DNA of 37,601 bases from Bacillota bacterium (GTDB taxonomy: Bacteria > Bacillota > Clostridia > Acetivibrionales > DSM-1351). The notes beneath the pieces were generated by a model. It was not told where the DNA came from and did not search any database. It saw only the letters and a program-made list of their open reading frames with translations. The position numbers and the translations under genes are program-made. Position 1 is the first letter of the stretch. Every line of letters starts with the position of its first letter. The stretch covers positions 1 to 37,601 of the forward strand of contig JAEZOA010000036.1 in the NCBI GenBank assembly GCA_023441625.1. The letters are read 5' to 3'. Below are positions 1-9,383 of the stretch, piece by piece.

Positions 1-1
1 C

Positions 2-721
2 CTAATGGATAATGGACTTGGAGAACTTAGTGTTACTGCAGGAGAGAATCTCTCAATGCCAAATGAACGTATTGTAAAGGGAACTGCAAGAGAGTTTTCG
101 GAATATTCTTTTGATGACCTTACAGTGCTTTTAATTGAAAATGATAGCTTTGTAAATTGTTATTTACCATTGCAAGATAGCGATTTTATCCGTGGAGATG
201 TTCCAATGACAAAGGAAGAGGTTCGTTGTATTACATTATCAAAGCTTGCTATTGAACCTTGTGATGTAGTTTATGATATAGGAGCAGGAACCGGGTCTGT
301 TGCTATAGAGATAGCGAGAAAAGCGCATGATGGATATGTTTATGCAATAGAACAAAAGGAAGATGGAGTAGCTCTTATAAATCAAAACCGTTGTAAGCTT
401 GGTGGATATAATGTTTGTGTAATTCATGGAAATGCTCCTCAAGCATTTTTGAAGCTTCCGAAACCTGATAAGGCGTTTATTGGTGGCAGCAGTGGAAATA
501 TGAATGAAATTGTTCATTTGCTTATTGAGAAAAATCCAGATATCAAACTGGTTGCAAATGCAATTACATTGGAAACTTTAAATGAGGCAGTTACAGCTTT
601 TGAAAAACATGGTCTTATAGCAGATGTAGTTTGCATTAATGTATCAGTCTCAAAAAAAGTGGGGGCGTACCATATGATGAATGCAAATAATCCAGTATAT
701 ATTATTACGGGTACAAGATAA
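2..721 (+). CDS. cbiET: Precorrin-6Y C5,15-methyltransferase (decarboxylating), CbiE-CbiT fusion, 5' end cut by window
   Basis: Corrin-ring methylation step of anaerobic cobalamin synthesis. The frame is open to the left edge, so the start lies outside the window. The first ~50 residues look like the end of a CbiE domain (ENLSMPNERIVKG, then a segment rich in acidic and hydrophobic residues). CbiT follows: RGDVPMTKEEVR near residue 64 and the SAM-binding motif YDIGAGTGSVAIEIA near residue 90. The C5- and C15-methylating/decarboxylating halves are thus on one chain, as in CobL/CbiET. It is the first visible gene of a + strand run of six cobalamin genes; 81 bases separate it from cbiA. Function is firm from the motifs; only the missing N-terminus limits the call. 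Confidence 0.9.
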   Translation, partial: LMDNGLGELSVTAGENLSMPNERIVKGTAREFSEYSFDDLTVLLIENDSFVNCYLPLQDSDFIRGDVPMTKEEVRCITLSKLAIEPCDVVYDIGAGTGSVAIEIARKAHDGYVYAIEQKEDGVALINQNRCKLGGYNVCVIHGNAPQAFLKLPKPDKAFIGGSSGNMNEIVHLLIEKNPDIKLVANAITLETLNEAVTAFEKHGLIADVVCINVSVSKKVGAYHMMNANNPVYIITGTR

Positions 722-802
722 TTGTGAAGGCAAAACATGTAGTGAAAAGTGACTATCTGTAATATGAATTAGTATTATTTTAAAAAGGTAGTGTGAAGAA
801 AT

Positions 803-2236
803 ATGGAAGTGAGTAATTTTGCCAGAATTATGATAGCTGGAACAGGAAGCGGATGTGGGAAAACAACTGTTACCTGTGGGATATTAAAGGCACTTATTAA
901 TAGAAACATAAAAACTTCAGCATTTAAGTGCGGACCTGACTACATAGATCCAATGTTTCATACTGAAATAATAAGTACCAAATCAAGAAATCTTGATGCA
1001 TTTCTTTGTGGAGAAAATGCAGTGAAGTATCTCTTTGCCAAGAATAGTGAAAATACAGATATTTCAGTAGTAGAAGGTGTTATGGGCTTTTATGATGGGC
1101 TTGGAAATGATGGAAGCTATTCGTCATATTCAATCAGCAAGCATACGGGAACACCTGTTGTATTGGTGGTTAACGGTAAAGGAATGTCACTGTCTATAGC
1201 AGCTATGGTAAAAGGCTATGCTGATTTTATGCCCAATAATATAAAAGGCATTATTATAAATGCAGTATCACCTGAAACATATCCCATGTACAAGCATATG
1301 ATAGAAGAACACGCACAGCTTAAAGTTCTGGGATTTTTACCGAGACTGCCTGAAGCAATGATTGAGAGCAGACATCTAGGCCTTGTTACTGCAAGCGAAA
1401 TAGAAAATCTTAAGCAAAAGCTAAACGTGCTGGCAGATAATGTGGAAAAATATATTGATATAGATGGTGTGATAAAGCTTGCACAAACTGCTCCTCCTTT
1501 GGAATATGAGGGTATAAATGCTAATAAACAAAATTTGGCTTGTACCAAGCTATGTAATAGGCAGAAGCCCAGTAACATTAATACTTTCATAAAGTGTAAA
1601 AAATATACTTGTAACATTGCTGTTGCAAAGGATTCAGCCTTTTGCTTCTATTACCAGGACAGCTTAGAACTGCTGGAACTACTGGGGGCAAAGCTTACAT
1701 TTTTTTCACCATTACATGATGAGGCATTGCCTGAAAATATCAGTGGCCTGATACTGGGTGGTGGATATCCAGAATTATATGCTAAGGAGCTCAGTCAAAA
1801 CAAAAGTATGCTAAGGGATATAAAGAAGGCCGTAAATAAAGGGATACCTACATATGCAGAGTGTGGTGGATTTATGTATTTACAACAGGCTATTACTGAC
1901 ATGAAGGGTAATAACTATCCTATGGTGGGTGTGATTAAAGGAAGCAGCACTCTACAAAAAAAGCTATCCAGATTCGGATATTCTACATTAAAGGCAAAAA
2001 AGGATAATCTCTTGTGTTTAAAGGGGGATAGCTTTAATGTGCATGAATTTCACTATTATGACAGTGACAATAATGGCGATGACTTTGAGGCTGCTAAACC
2101 TAATTCGGAGAAGAAATGGGATTGCATTTTTGCAACAGACACACTTTTTGCAGGATATCCGCATATGCATTTTTACGGAAATATAGACTGTGCCAAAAGA
2201 TTTATGCAAAAATGCAGCGAAATGGAAGGGAGATAA
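803..2236 (+). CDS. cbiA: Cobyrinate a,c-diamide synthase
   Basis: ATP- and glutamine-dependent amidation of the a and c side chains of cobyrinate. The N-terminal dethiobiotin-synthetase-like domain has the P-loop GTGSGCGKTTVTCGI near residue 13 and CGPDYIDPMFH near residue 46. The C-terminal class I glutamine amidotransferase domain has LILGGGYPELYA and the nucleophile Cys in YAECGGFMYL (about residue 354). At 477 aa it matches the family's usual 450-480. The start ATG at 803 is weakly supported (AAGGTAG-like sequence upstream), but the P-loop is at the expected distance from it. Its stop lies 4 bases before the cbiP start, implying translational coupling. Confidence 0.95.
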   Translation: MEVSNFARIMIAGTGSGCGKTTVTCGILKALINRNIKTSAFKCGPDYIDPMFHTEIISTKSRNLDAFLCGENAVKYLFAKNSENTDISVVEGVMGFYDGLGNDGSYSSYSISKHTGTPVVLVVNGKGMSLSIAAMVKGYADFMPNNIKGIIINAVSPETYPMYKHMIEEHAQLKVLGFLPRLPEAMIESRHLGLVTASEIENLKQKLNVLADNVEKYIDIDGVIKLAQTAPPLEYEGINANKQNLACTKLCNRQKPSNINTFIKCKKYTCNIAVAKDSAFCFYYQDSLELLELLGAKLTFFSPLHDEALPENISGLILGGGYPELYAKELSQNKSMLRDIKKAVNKGIPTYAECGGFMYLQQAITDMKGNNYPMVGVIKGSSTLQKKLSRFGYSTLKAKKDNLLCLKGDSFNVHEFHYYDSDNNGDDFEAAKPNSEKKWDCIFATDTLFAGYPHMHFYGNIDCAKRFMQKCSEMEGR

Positions 2237-2240
2237 GCAG

Positions 2241-3797
2241 ATGGCGAAAGCAATAATGATTCAGGGCACAATGTCCAATGCGGGAAAAAGCTTACTGGTA
2301 GCAGGATTGTGCAGGATATTTGCACAGGATGGCTATAGGGTAGCTCCTTTCAATTCGCAGAATATGGCGCTAAACTCATATATAACTGAGGACGGCTTTG
2401 AAATGGGTCGTGCACAGGTGGTTCAGGCAGAGGCTGCAAAGAAAATTCCAGATGTAAGGATGAATCCAATTTTACTCAAGCCCACTAGTGACCAAGGTTC
2501 ACAGGTTATAGTAAATGGACAACCTATAGGAAATATGACTGTGACAGAATATTATATTTATAAAAAGCAGCTAAAATCACACATAATGAAGGCGTATGAA
2601 AGTCTTGCCGCTGAAAATGACATCATTGTTATTGAGGGCGCAGGTAGTCCGGCAGAAATTAATCTTAAGCAAGATGACATAGTAAATATGGGAATGGCCC
2701 GTATGGCAAAAGCTCCTGTGCTAATTGCAGGAGATATTGATAGAGGAGGTGTCTTTGCTGCATTATATGGAACAGTTATGCTACTTGATGAGGAAGAACG
2801 AAGCTATGTAAAAGGTACTATTATCAATAAATTTAGGGGAGATGTAAATTTATTAACCCCTGGACTTGATTTGCTATATGATTTAATTCATATTCCTGTT
2901 GTAGGTGTTGTTCAATATATAACAGTCGATATTGATGATGAAGATAGCTTAGCTGAAAGATTTACAAAACCAAAAGCAGAGGGCTTGATTGATATAGCAA
3001 TAATCAGATTGCCAAGAATATCAAACTTCACGGATTTTAATGCCTTAGAACACATTGATGGTGCCGCTGTTCGTTATGTTTCAAGTGTAGGTGAACTAAA
3101 AAATCCAGATTTAATAATTATTCCAGGCAGTAAAAACACGATGGGTGATTTAAAATGGTTACGAGAAATAGGACTAGAGGCAGCAATTTTAAAGCATGCT
3201 GCCAAAGATAAACCAATTTTTGGTATATGTGGTGGCTACCAAATGCTATGTGATACTCTTAGAGATCCTTATAATGTTGAGCATGGTGGAGAAATGAAAG
3301 GTTTAGGATTATTGAAAGCGACTACAACCTTTGAACAGCAAAAGACCCGCACTAGAATTACGGGAGAATTTCAGAATGTGAAAGGCATTTTTAATGGGCT
3401 TAATGGTAAACATTTTGAGGGTTACGAAATACATATGGGTCAAACCGGTGTAACAGAGAGTGTATGCACAGAGGAAGCTTTGAGAATAGAGAAGGGTTTC
3501 CCATGTAAAAGTAGTTATTTTTCAGTTCTGACTAGGAATGATGGATATGTTAAGACTGATGGAATGTGCAGTGGTAATATATATGGCAGTTATGTTCATG
3601 GTATTTTCGACAGTGATGAGGTGCTTTTCGAGATAGCAGATGCATTGATGGGCAAAAAAGGTCTTAAATATGAAAGACTTTCAACTTTTGATAGCAAAGC
3701 CTATAAAGAACAACAGTATGATTTATTGGCAGATGCTTTACGAAAGTCACTGGATATGAAATATATTTATGAAGTATTGGATAAGGGGTTAACTTGA
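2241..3797 (+). CDS. cbiP: Cobyric acid synthase (adenosylcobyrate amidating)
   Basis: Amidates the b, d, e and g side chains to give adenosylcobyric acid. The N-terminus MAKAIMIQGTMSNAGKSLLVA carries the P-loop; the glutaminase Cys is in FGICGGYQML near residue 329, and SYVHGIFD near the end supplies the amidotransferase His. I chose ATG 2241 (518 aa, the usual length) over an in-frame ATG at 2190, because 2241 follows GGAAGGGAG and 2190 would overlap the end of cbiA. Same operon as cbiA; the two enzymes share fold and chemistry. Confidence 0.95.
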   Translation: MAKAIMIQGTMSNAGKSLLVAGLCRIFAQDGYRVAPFNSQNMALNSYITEDGFEMGRAQVVQAEAAKKIPDVRMNPILLKPTSDQGSQVIVNGQPIGNMTVTEYYIYKKQLKSHIMKAYESLAAENDIIVIEGAGSPAEINLKQDDIVNMGMARMAKAPVLIAGDIDRGGVFAALYGTVMLLDEEERSYVKGTIINKFRGDVNLLTPGLDLLYDLIHIPVVGVVQYITVDIDDEDSLAERFTKPKAEGLIDIAIIRLPRISNFTDFNALEHIDGAAVRYVSSVGELKNPDLIIIPGSKNTMGDLKWLREIGLEAAILKHAAKDKPIFGICGGYQMLCDTLRDPYNVEHGGEMKGLGLLKATTTFEQQKTRTRITGEFQNVKGIFNGLNGKHFEGYEIHMGQTGVTESVCTEEALRIEKGFPCKSSYFSVLTRNDGYVKTDGMCSGNIYGSYVHGIFDSDEVLFEIADALMGKKGLKYERLSTFDSKAYKEQQYDLLADALRKSLDMKYIYEVLDKGLT

Positions 3798-3890
3798 AAG
3801 ATGCGTTTTTCAGATGTAGTAAAACTCTACCAGAGCCAAGAACTCTTTCTATGAAATTTTGTGGCCGATATGCGGCTCATGGAGGTTATT

Positions 3891-4523
3891 ATGCAAAAAA
3901 TTAAGCCGATTGATATTGAGAAGAGAAGCTTTGAAATAATTTCTGAAGAACTCTCAGGAAGACATATTGATGAACAAAATGCACCAGTATTGAAAAGAGT
4001 CATCCATACCACCGCTGATTTTGAATATGTAGAAAATCTTTGTTTTTCAGAGGATGTAGTTAAGAAGGCAATAGCTTATTTAAAAGGTGGAGCATGTATA
4101 GTTACAGATACTCAAATGGCTAAATCGGGAATAAACAAGGCTGCGTTAAAACGCTGTGGGTGTGAAGTGAGGTGCTTTATGTCAGAAGAAGATGTTGCTG
4201 TTAAGGCTAAAGAAGAAGGAGTTACAAGAGCAGCAATTTCAATGAGAAAAGCAGTGGCAATTAATAAACCACTTGTTATCGCTGTTGGAAATGCGCCTAC
4301 AGCTTTGATCGAACTTGATAAACTTATAAAAAATGGTGACATTTCACCAAAACTGATTATTGGCGTACCCGTGGGATTTGTAAATGTGGTTGAGTCAAAA
4401 GAGCTTATAATGAAGGCGGGCATTCCATATATAGTGGCTAGAGGACGTAAGGGCGGCAGTAATGTAGCTGCAGCTATTGTAAATGCACTGCTATATTTGG
4501 CCTCACCAAGAGAAGAGGAGTAA
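3891..4523 (+). CDS. cbiC: Precorrin-8X/cobalt-precorrin-8 methylmutase
   Basis: Moves the C11 methyl group to C12, giving cobyrinate. The protein (210 aa from ATG 3891) has the family's RVIHTTADFEY segment with the catalytic His near residue 39, and the IIGVPVGFVNVVESK and RGRKGGSNVAAA blocks. ATG 3891 follows GGAGG at 3881-3885; in-frame upstream codons from 3861 lie over that site and are less likely. It stands 94 bases after cbiP, the widest gap among cbiA-cbiP-cbiC-cbiB. That gap holds only a 17-codon ORF (3801-3854) I do not recognise. The stop is 10 bases before cbiB. Confidence 0.95.
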   Translation: MQKIKPIDIEKRSFEIISEELSGRHIDEQNAPVLKRVIHTTADFEYVENLCFSEDVVKKAIAYLKGGACIVTDTQMAKSGINKAALKRCGCEVRCFMSEEDVAVKAKEEGVTRAAISMRKAVAINKPLVIAVGNAPTALIELDKLIKNGDISPKLIIGVPVGFVNVVESKELIMKAGIPYIVARGRKGGSNVAAAIVNALLYLASPREEE

Positions 4524-4533
4524 AAGTGGTGTT

Positions 4534-5502
4534 ATGGAAATACTTATTGCAATTTTAATAGGATTTATTTTAGATTTAATATTTGGTGATCCATTGTGGC
4601 TACCACATCCCATAAGAATAATTGGTCTTTTAATTTCAAAGGGTGAAATATTTATCAGAAAGATTTTTCCTTCAACAAAAATAGGTGAACTGATTGGAGG
4701 GTTAATCCTAACTACAACAATAATAGCAATAGCTTTTATTGTGCCCTTTGGCATATTATATCTGGCTGGTAAAATACATATTTACTTAAGAATAGCTATA
4801 CATGCTATATTCTGCTATCAAATATTAGCAACAAAGTGCCTAAAGACAGAGAGTATGAGAGTATATCATAAGCTTATTCAAAATGATATTTCGAATGCAA
4901 GAAAGCTTGTATCCTGGATAGTTGGGCGAGATACTGAAAATCTAAATGAAGAGGGAATAACAAAGGCTACAGTTGAAACTATTGCTGAAAATACATCAGA
5001 TGGTGTAATTGCACCACTGATTTTTATGGCTTTAGGCGGTGCGCCCCTTGGATTCTTTTATAAAGCTGCGAATACACTTGATTCAATGATTGGTTATAAG
5101 AGTGATAAATATCTTTTCTTCGGAAGATTTGCAGCTAAACTGGATGATGTTTTTAATTTTATTCCGGCTATTATATCTGCCTATATTATGATTATTGCCA
5201 GCTTCATTACAGGGCTTGATTATAAAAATGCTTATAGAATATATAAACGTGACAAAAGAAACCATTCCAGTCCAAATAGTGCAAAGATAGAGTCTGTCTG
5301 CGCAGGAGCATTAAATGTACAGCTGGCAGGTGATGCATATTATTTTGGTAAATTGGTAAAGAAAAAAACAATTGGTGATTGTAATAGAACAATACAAATA
5401 GAAGATATATCAATTACAAATAGGCTAATGTATACTACTGCAATTATAGCAGTTGCTGTACTTTGCGTAATAAGACTGGCAATAGTAGTGTTATGCTATT
5501 AG
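4534..5502 (+). CDS. cbiB: Adenosylcobinamide-phosphate synthase, membrane protein CbiB
   Basis: Joins aminopropanol phosphate (or aminopropanol) to adenosylcobyric acid. The N-terminus has the family's LDLIFGDPLWLPHPIRIIG segment, followed by ENTSDGVIAPL and NTLDSMIGYKSDKY blocks. Several hydrophobic helices (about residues 1-20, 55-85, 90-110, 205-225, 300-322) place it in the membrane. Start ATG 4534 gives 322 aa; an upstream in-frame ATG at 4483 would overlap the end of cbiC. The name cobD is also used for this protein in the aerobic pathway, so naming can clash with the decarboxylase downstream. Confidence 0.93.
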   Translation: MEILIAILIGFILDLIFGDPLWLPHPIRIIGLLISKGEIFIRKIFPSTKIGELIGGLILTTTIIAIAFIVPFGILYLAGKIHIYLRIAIHAIFCYQILATKCLKTESMRVYHKLIQNDISNARKLVSWIVGRDTENLNEEGITKATVETIAENTSDGVIAPLIFMALGGAPLGFFYKAANTLDSMIGYKSDKYLFFGRFAAKLDDVFNFIPAIISAYIMIIASFITGLDYKNAYRIYKRDKRNHSSPNSAKIESVCAGALNVQLAGDAYYFGKLVKKKTIGDCNRTIQIEDISITNRLMYTTAIIAVAVLCVIRLAIVVLCY

Positions 5503-5590
5503 ATTTACACTAAGCAGGCATATGGATTCCAGTATGCTTTAGCTTAATCAGTAATAGAATTTTTATAATTTAGCATTTTCGGAGGTCAAC

Positions 5591-6646
5591 ATGAAGCAAT
5601 TGATACATGGTGGGGATATTTATAGCAAGAGAGATATACCGAAAAATAAAAAGCTTATAGATTTTTCTGCAAATATTAATCCTTTAGGAATGCCGATTAA
5701 GGTAAAAAAGGCTATTATTGACAACATAGATAATTTCAGCAGCTATCCTGATCCATTATGCAGGGAATTAATAGTCGAAATATCAAAACATGAGAGGATA
5801 CCAGCTGAGTACATTGTTTGTGGAAATGGTGCGGCTGATATAATTTACAGAATTGCTGTTGCGTTAAAGCCTGAAAAAGCACTTTTGACAGCACCAACTT
5901 TCTCAGAGTATGAGGAGTCGCTAAAAACGGTAAGTTGCGCAGTAAGGTACAAGTATTTACTTGAGGACAATCAATTTATCCTTGATGCCAGTATATTTGA
6001 GGAACTAGAACATGATTTTGACATTGTTTTTTTGTGTAATCCCAATAATCCTACAGGTTTGCCAATAAAAAAAGAAAGGCTATTAAAAATTGCTGCTCAA
6101 TGCAAAGCAAATAATACAGTATTGGTGGTTGACGAGTGTTTCATAGAATTTTTGCAAAATTCACAGGATTACAGCATCGTTGATAAACTCGATGACTTTG
6201 AGAATGTAATTGTGTTAAAGGCATTTACAAAAATATATGCAATGGCTGGAATACGTTTAGGATATGGTATTTGTTCAAATAAAGATACCATTGATAGGCT
6301 TTATAAAGCTGGACAGCCTTGGAACGTATCAGTAATAGCACAGAAATGCGGTGTTGAAGCGCTAAAAGATACAGAATATGTCAGACAAACAAAAATGATA
6401 ATTAAACAAAATAGAGAATACCTAATGTCAGAATTGAGATTGCTTGGTTTAAAGGTTTTTGAATCAAAGGCAAACTATATACTGTTTAGAACAGAAGATA
6501 AACATTTGTCCAGAAAGTTGGAGAAATGCGGCATATTGATTCGTTCTTGCGGTAATTTTAGAGGCCTAGATAACACATATTTCAGAATTGCAGTAAAAGC
6601 CAAAGAAGATAATGAGTATCTTATAACTACCTTAAAAATGTTTTAG
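5591..6646 (+). CDS. cobD: Threonine-phosphate decarboxylase (CobD-type, HisC-like PLP enzyme)
   Basis: Makes aminopropanol phosphate, the linker used by CbiB, from L-threonine phosphate. It is a fold-type I aminotransferase-like protein: N-terminal HGGDIYSKRDIPKNKKLIDFSANINPLG, CNPNNPTGLP near residue 150, VVDECFIEF near 180, and the PLP-lysine segment AFTKIYAMAGIRLGYG near 210. HGG plus IDFSANINP is characteristic of the decarboxylase rather than histidinol-phosphate aminotransferase, and the position right after cbiB supports this. GGAGG at 5581-5585 sets the ATG. It ends the visible cobalamin run. Confidence 0.9.
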   Translation: MKQLIHGGDIYSKRDIPKNKKLIDFSANINPLGMPIKVKKAIIDNIDNFSSYPDPLCRELIVEISKHERIPAEYIVCGNGAADIIYRIAVALKPEKALLTAPTFSEYEESLKTVSCAVRYKYLLEDNQFILDASIFEELEHDFDIVFLCNPNNPTGLPIKKERLLKIAAQCKANNTVLVVDECFIEFLQNSQDYSIVDKLDDFENVIVLKAFTKIYAMAGIRLGYGICSNKDTIDRLYKAGQPWNVSVIAQKCGVEALKDTEYVRQTKMIIKQNREYLMSELRLLGLKVFESKANYILFRTEDKHLSRKLEKCGILIRSCGNFRGLDNTYFRIAVKAKEDNEYLITTLKMF

Positions 6647-6839
6647 ATAGTTTTTGATACATAATTCTTTTATTTAAATCTTGTTCCACTGCACAATATT
6701 GATAAGCAAAGAGAATAGAACTTTTTCTTCATACTATATTTTGCACTAAACAATAAAGGCTATCTAAATGAAAAGCAGAAGCCAAAACTATATTCTACTT
6801 CACTTATCAAATGCAGCATTAAAGGCCAGAAGTTTTAAG

Positions 6840-6968
6840 TTAATCGTCTATTTTACCTTTAGCCTTATTATTAAACTTTGGATTTCCAGGATTTTGAGTT
6901 ATCGCTTGTTCAGCTTTATTTTGAGCATTTGGCTTTGATGTGGTCTTGTTTTTTTTACTCTTATTCAT
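6840..6968 (-). CDS. Small basic/hydrophilic protein of 42 aa
   Basis: A short ORF with a strong ribosome binding site: AAGGAG (minus strand, complement of 6977-6982) lies 8 bases before the ATG. The peptide starts MNKSKKNKTTSKPNAQNK and ends NKAKGKIDD, with no hydrophobic stretch. Lys/Asn/Gln-rich peptides of this size occur among minor small acid-soluble spore proteins and similar clostridial peptides, but I see no family motif. It is convergent with cobD and isolated. Real translation is likely from the start context; function unknown. Confidence 0.55.
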   Translation of the reverse strand: MNKSKKNKTTSKPNAQNKAEQAITQNPGNPKFNNKAKGKIDD

Positions 6969-7128
6969 AGAATTAACTCCTTAAAAAGTAAATAAAGGTT
7001 TTTAAATTATCTAAAATTATTATTGCTAGAATAGCTTTTTTTATTCGTTAACTAAAAACATTGCCGTTCTGACTATTACTGTAACTTTTCCATTAAAAGC
7101 ATAAATATATATAATGTGCTAAACAATG

Positions 7129-7157
7129 TTGAATTATGGAACATAATTATATATACT
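7129..7157 (+). promoter_or_regulatory. Sigma-A-like promoter match at the truncation point
   Basis: TTGAAT at 7129-7134 and TATACT at 7152-7157 are 17 bases apart, a near-consensus arrangement. It ends only one base before the first open codon of the truncated decarboxylase, so it leaves no room for a leader with a ribosome binding site. It may drive the downstream nucleotidyltransferase or be a chance match in AT-rich DNA. Confidence 0.3.
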
Positions 7158-7158
7158 A

Positions 7159-8130
7159 TTGATTGCCATAGCTTTAGCGGCAGGGTATCATTTGGCTACG
7201 GGGAAGTATGGCGTTGTTTACATGCAGAATTCAGGGATAGGGAATGCTATAAATCCTTTAGTATCTTTAGCTGATGAAGATGTATACAATATTCCTATGC
7301 TTATTATTGTAGGATGGAGAGGTGAGCCGGGTAAGAGCGATGAACCTCAGCACAAAAAGCAGGGAAAGGTAACACTAGCCTTATTTAAAAGCATTGGAAT
7401 TAAAACATTGATTTTGGATGACAATTATCAGCAGCAGATAGATTATTGCTATGACAGCATGAAGAAAACAAATAAATCTATAGCTTTAATAGTTAAAAAT
7501 GATACATTTGACAATTATAAGCATACAGTCTCAAACAACGGATACCAATTAACCCGTGAAGAAGCACTGGATACAATTTTAAGCAGATTATCAGAGGATG
7601 ATTTCATAGTCTCTACAACTGGTAAAACTTCTAGGGAGATATTTGAAATAAGAGAAAAAAATAATCAGTCTCATTGTAATGACTTCTTGACTGTAGGATC
7701 AATGGGACATGCTTCCTCTCTAGCGTTGGGAGTCAGTTTTGGCACGGATAAAAATGTGTACTGCATTGATGGAGATGGTGCATTATTAATGCATATGGGA
7801 GGTATGGCAATTGTATCTCAAAATGCCAAAGATAACTTTAAATACATTTTAATAAATAATGGCGCTCATGAATCGGTGGGGGGTCAGCCAACAGTGGCAC
7901 TTGATATCAATATTGGTGGATTGCTAAGGGACTTAGGCTTTAAGAATATTTATGAAGTGAAGACAAAAGCTGATTTGGAAAAAAATATACTAAAATTGCA
8001 AAAGGAAAATCTAAGTGCAATGATAGTTTATGTAAAACAGGGGTCTAGAGCGGAGCTTGGCAGACCAACCACAACAGCTATTGAAAATAAAGAAGCATTT
8101 ATCAGAAAATTAAAAGGTGATAAAAAATGA
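7159..8130 (+). pseudogene. Phosphonopyruvate decarboxylase, N-terminally truncated
   Basis: Matches the thiamine-diphosphate enzyme that converts phosphonopyruvate to phosphonoacetaldehyde: AAGYHLATGKYGVVYMQNSG, NAINPLVSLAD, VGWRGEPG, DEPQHKKQG, then the cofactor-binding part with GSMGHASSLALG and CIDGDGALLMHMGG, and INNGAHESVGGQ. Full-length relatives are about 370-380 aa and start ~50 residues earlier, where the catalytic Glu of the ThDP site sits. Here an in-frame TAA at 7144-7146 closes the frame, and only a TTG with no ribosome binding site is available. The phosphoenolpyruvate mutase gene usually upstream is absent. I infer a 5' deletion that inactivated the phosphonate pathway. The 3' end overlaps the next gene by 4 bases (ATGA). 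Confidence 0.8.
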
Positions 8131-8840
8131 AGGCTTTAATTTTTAATTCTGGTCTTGGAAAAAGAATGGGGAATTTGACTTTAAATAATCCAAAGTCCAT
8201 GATTAAACTAAGTAATGGTGAAACAATTTTCGAAAGACAAATACGAATATTGAGTGAGTGTGGCATTAGTGAATTTGTAGTCACAACAGGCCCATTTAAG
8301 GAACAGCTAATTGAGGCAAGTAAAATGTTTAGTGGTTTAAGATTCACTTTTGTGGAAAATCCAGAGTATGAAAAGACAAATTACATCGTTTCTATGAATA
8401 ATGCCAGTGAGTATATTTGTGAGGATATATTAATGCTGCATGGAGACCTGGTTTTTAATAAAAGACTGGTAGAAAGGTTACTACAGGATGCTCATGAATC
8501 TGTATGTTTATACAATGAGTGTCAAAGCCTTCCCTTAAAGGATTTCAAGGGTAGGTTCGAAAATGGAATTTTAAAAGAGGTTTCAATAAATATATTTGAT
8601 ACTAACTGTTATGCTTTTCAGCCAATGTATAAATTAAGCAAGGCTGCAATTACAATGTGGAAAAACAAGGTGGCAGAATATGTTTCAAAGGGGATTGTGG
8701 ATGTTTATGCCGAAAATGCCTTAAATGAAGTTGCAGATAGCTTAAATATTTATGGTATCTCCTATAAAGATGACTATATAAGTGAAATAGACAATGAAGA
8801 GGATTATAAAATAGTTTCAGATAGAATTAGATACTATTAA
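8127..8840 (+). CDS. Sugar/choline/phosphonate-type nucleotidyltransferase
   Basis: A 237-aa NTP transferase with the N-terminal glycine-rich signature ALIFNSGLGKRMGNLT and the lysine block NNPKSMIKL, then ENPEYEKTNYIVSM and LMLHGDLVF (metal-binding Asp). This pattern is shared with LicC-type phosphocholine and PntC-type 2-aminoethylphosphonate cytidylyltransferases. Because its ATG overlaps the decarboxylase stop, the likely original substrate is an aminophosphonate, made into a CMP-activated head group. With the upstream gene truncated, it may now lack a local substrate source. The gene looks intact. Confidence 0.75.
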   Translation: MKALIFNSGLGKRMGNLTLNNPKSMIKLSNGETIFERQIRILSECGISEFVVTTGPFKEQLIEASKMFSGLRFTFVENPEYEKTNYIVSMNNASEYICEDILMLHGDLVFNKRLVERLLQDAHESVCLYNECQSLPLKDFKGRFENGILKEVSINIFDTNCYAFQPMYKLSKAAITMWKNKVAEYVSKGIVDVYAENALNEVADSLNIYGISYKDDYISEIDNEEDYKIVSDRIRYY

Positions 8841-9255
8841 TCACTTTTCTTTTCTGAAAAACTTCTTTTACCGATTTGTTAAAAATCAAGATATAGGCAC
8901 TGCCAAGCCAAAAGAAAGAAAATATAAGACGAAAGCTAACCAGTAAAATAAAACTCCTAATATCCATGTGACTTAATAGTTGTTCTATTGTAACAAAGTA
9001 GCCAACAAATTTAATAACTTCAGCAATTCCGGTTAACAGCAGAAAAACAAAAGTTGTCCAACGTGCCCAAGCATAGCCTCTATAAACACACCCAAATAAT
9101 AATATTGTTAACACGATGCGAATGATTCTCACTATTATTCCTGATGCCAATGGTGTTGAAATAAATGCCAACATATTAATAATTTCAATAAATACTTGAA
9201 TACAACATATAATTAGTATATATTTCTTTCCTTTTTTACAAAGACATTGTTCCAT
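8827..9255 (-). CDS. Small integral membrane protein, unknown function
   Basis: 142 aa with four hydrophobic stretches (about residues 12-32, 37-58, 66-88 and 101-126) and a basic C-terminus (EVFQKRKVINSI), which suggests a cytoplasmic tail. No motif I recognise. The 3' end overlaps the convergent nucleotidyltransferase by 14 bases. The start ATG has only a weak ribosome binding site. Confidence 0.6.
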   Translation of the reverse strand: MEQCLCKKGKKYILIICCIQVFIEIINMLAFISTPLASGIIVRIIRIVLTILLFGCVYRGYAWARWTTFVFLLLTGIAEVIKFVGYFVTIEQLLSHMDIRSFILLVSFRLIFSFFWLGSAYILIFNKSVKEVFQKRKVINSI

Positions 9256-9383
9256 TTTATTCTTTTAAAATAAACTATAATATTTACAGTCTATTCATCC
9301 TTTTAATTTGAATTTGTGTGAAAGTTTACTCCTCTGACACATTTTTCTATTATACTAAACAATTCAGTTTATTACAATTTATA

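Larger units (their letters stand above)
6647..7158. other. Gene-poor stretch between cobD and the truncated decarboxylase
   Basis: Apart from the 42-aa ORF at 6840-6968, I see no gene. Minus-strand bases 6790-6836 resemble the last codons and the sequence just past the stop of cotJC (reading KLLAFNAAFDK then TGA, against YYAFNPSFDK in cotJC), perhaps a relic of a second cotJC-like 3' end. The right part is very AT-rich and lacks the first ~50 codons expected for the gene that follows, so a deletion probably ended here. Confidence 0.35.

Noticed and set aside
723..802. Cobalamin riboswitch inside the cobalamin operon
   Set aside because: No B12-box-like element in this gap or in the other spacers; if present it would be upstream of the window.
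3801..3854. 17-codon ORF between cbiP and cbiC
   Set aside because: No good ribosome binding site and no recognisable sequence.
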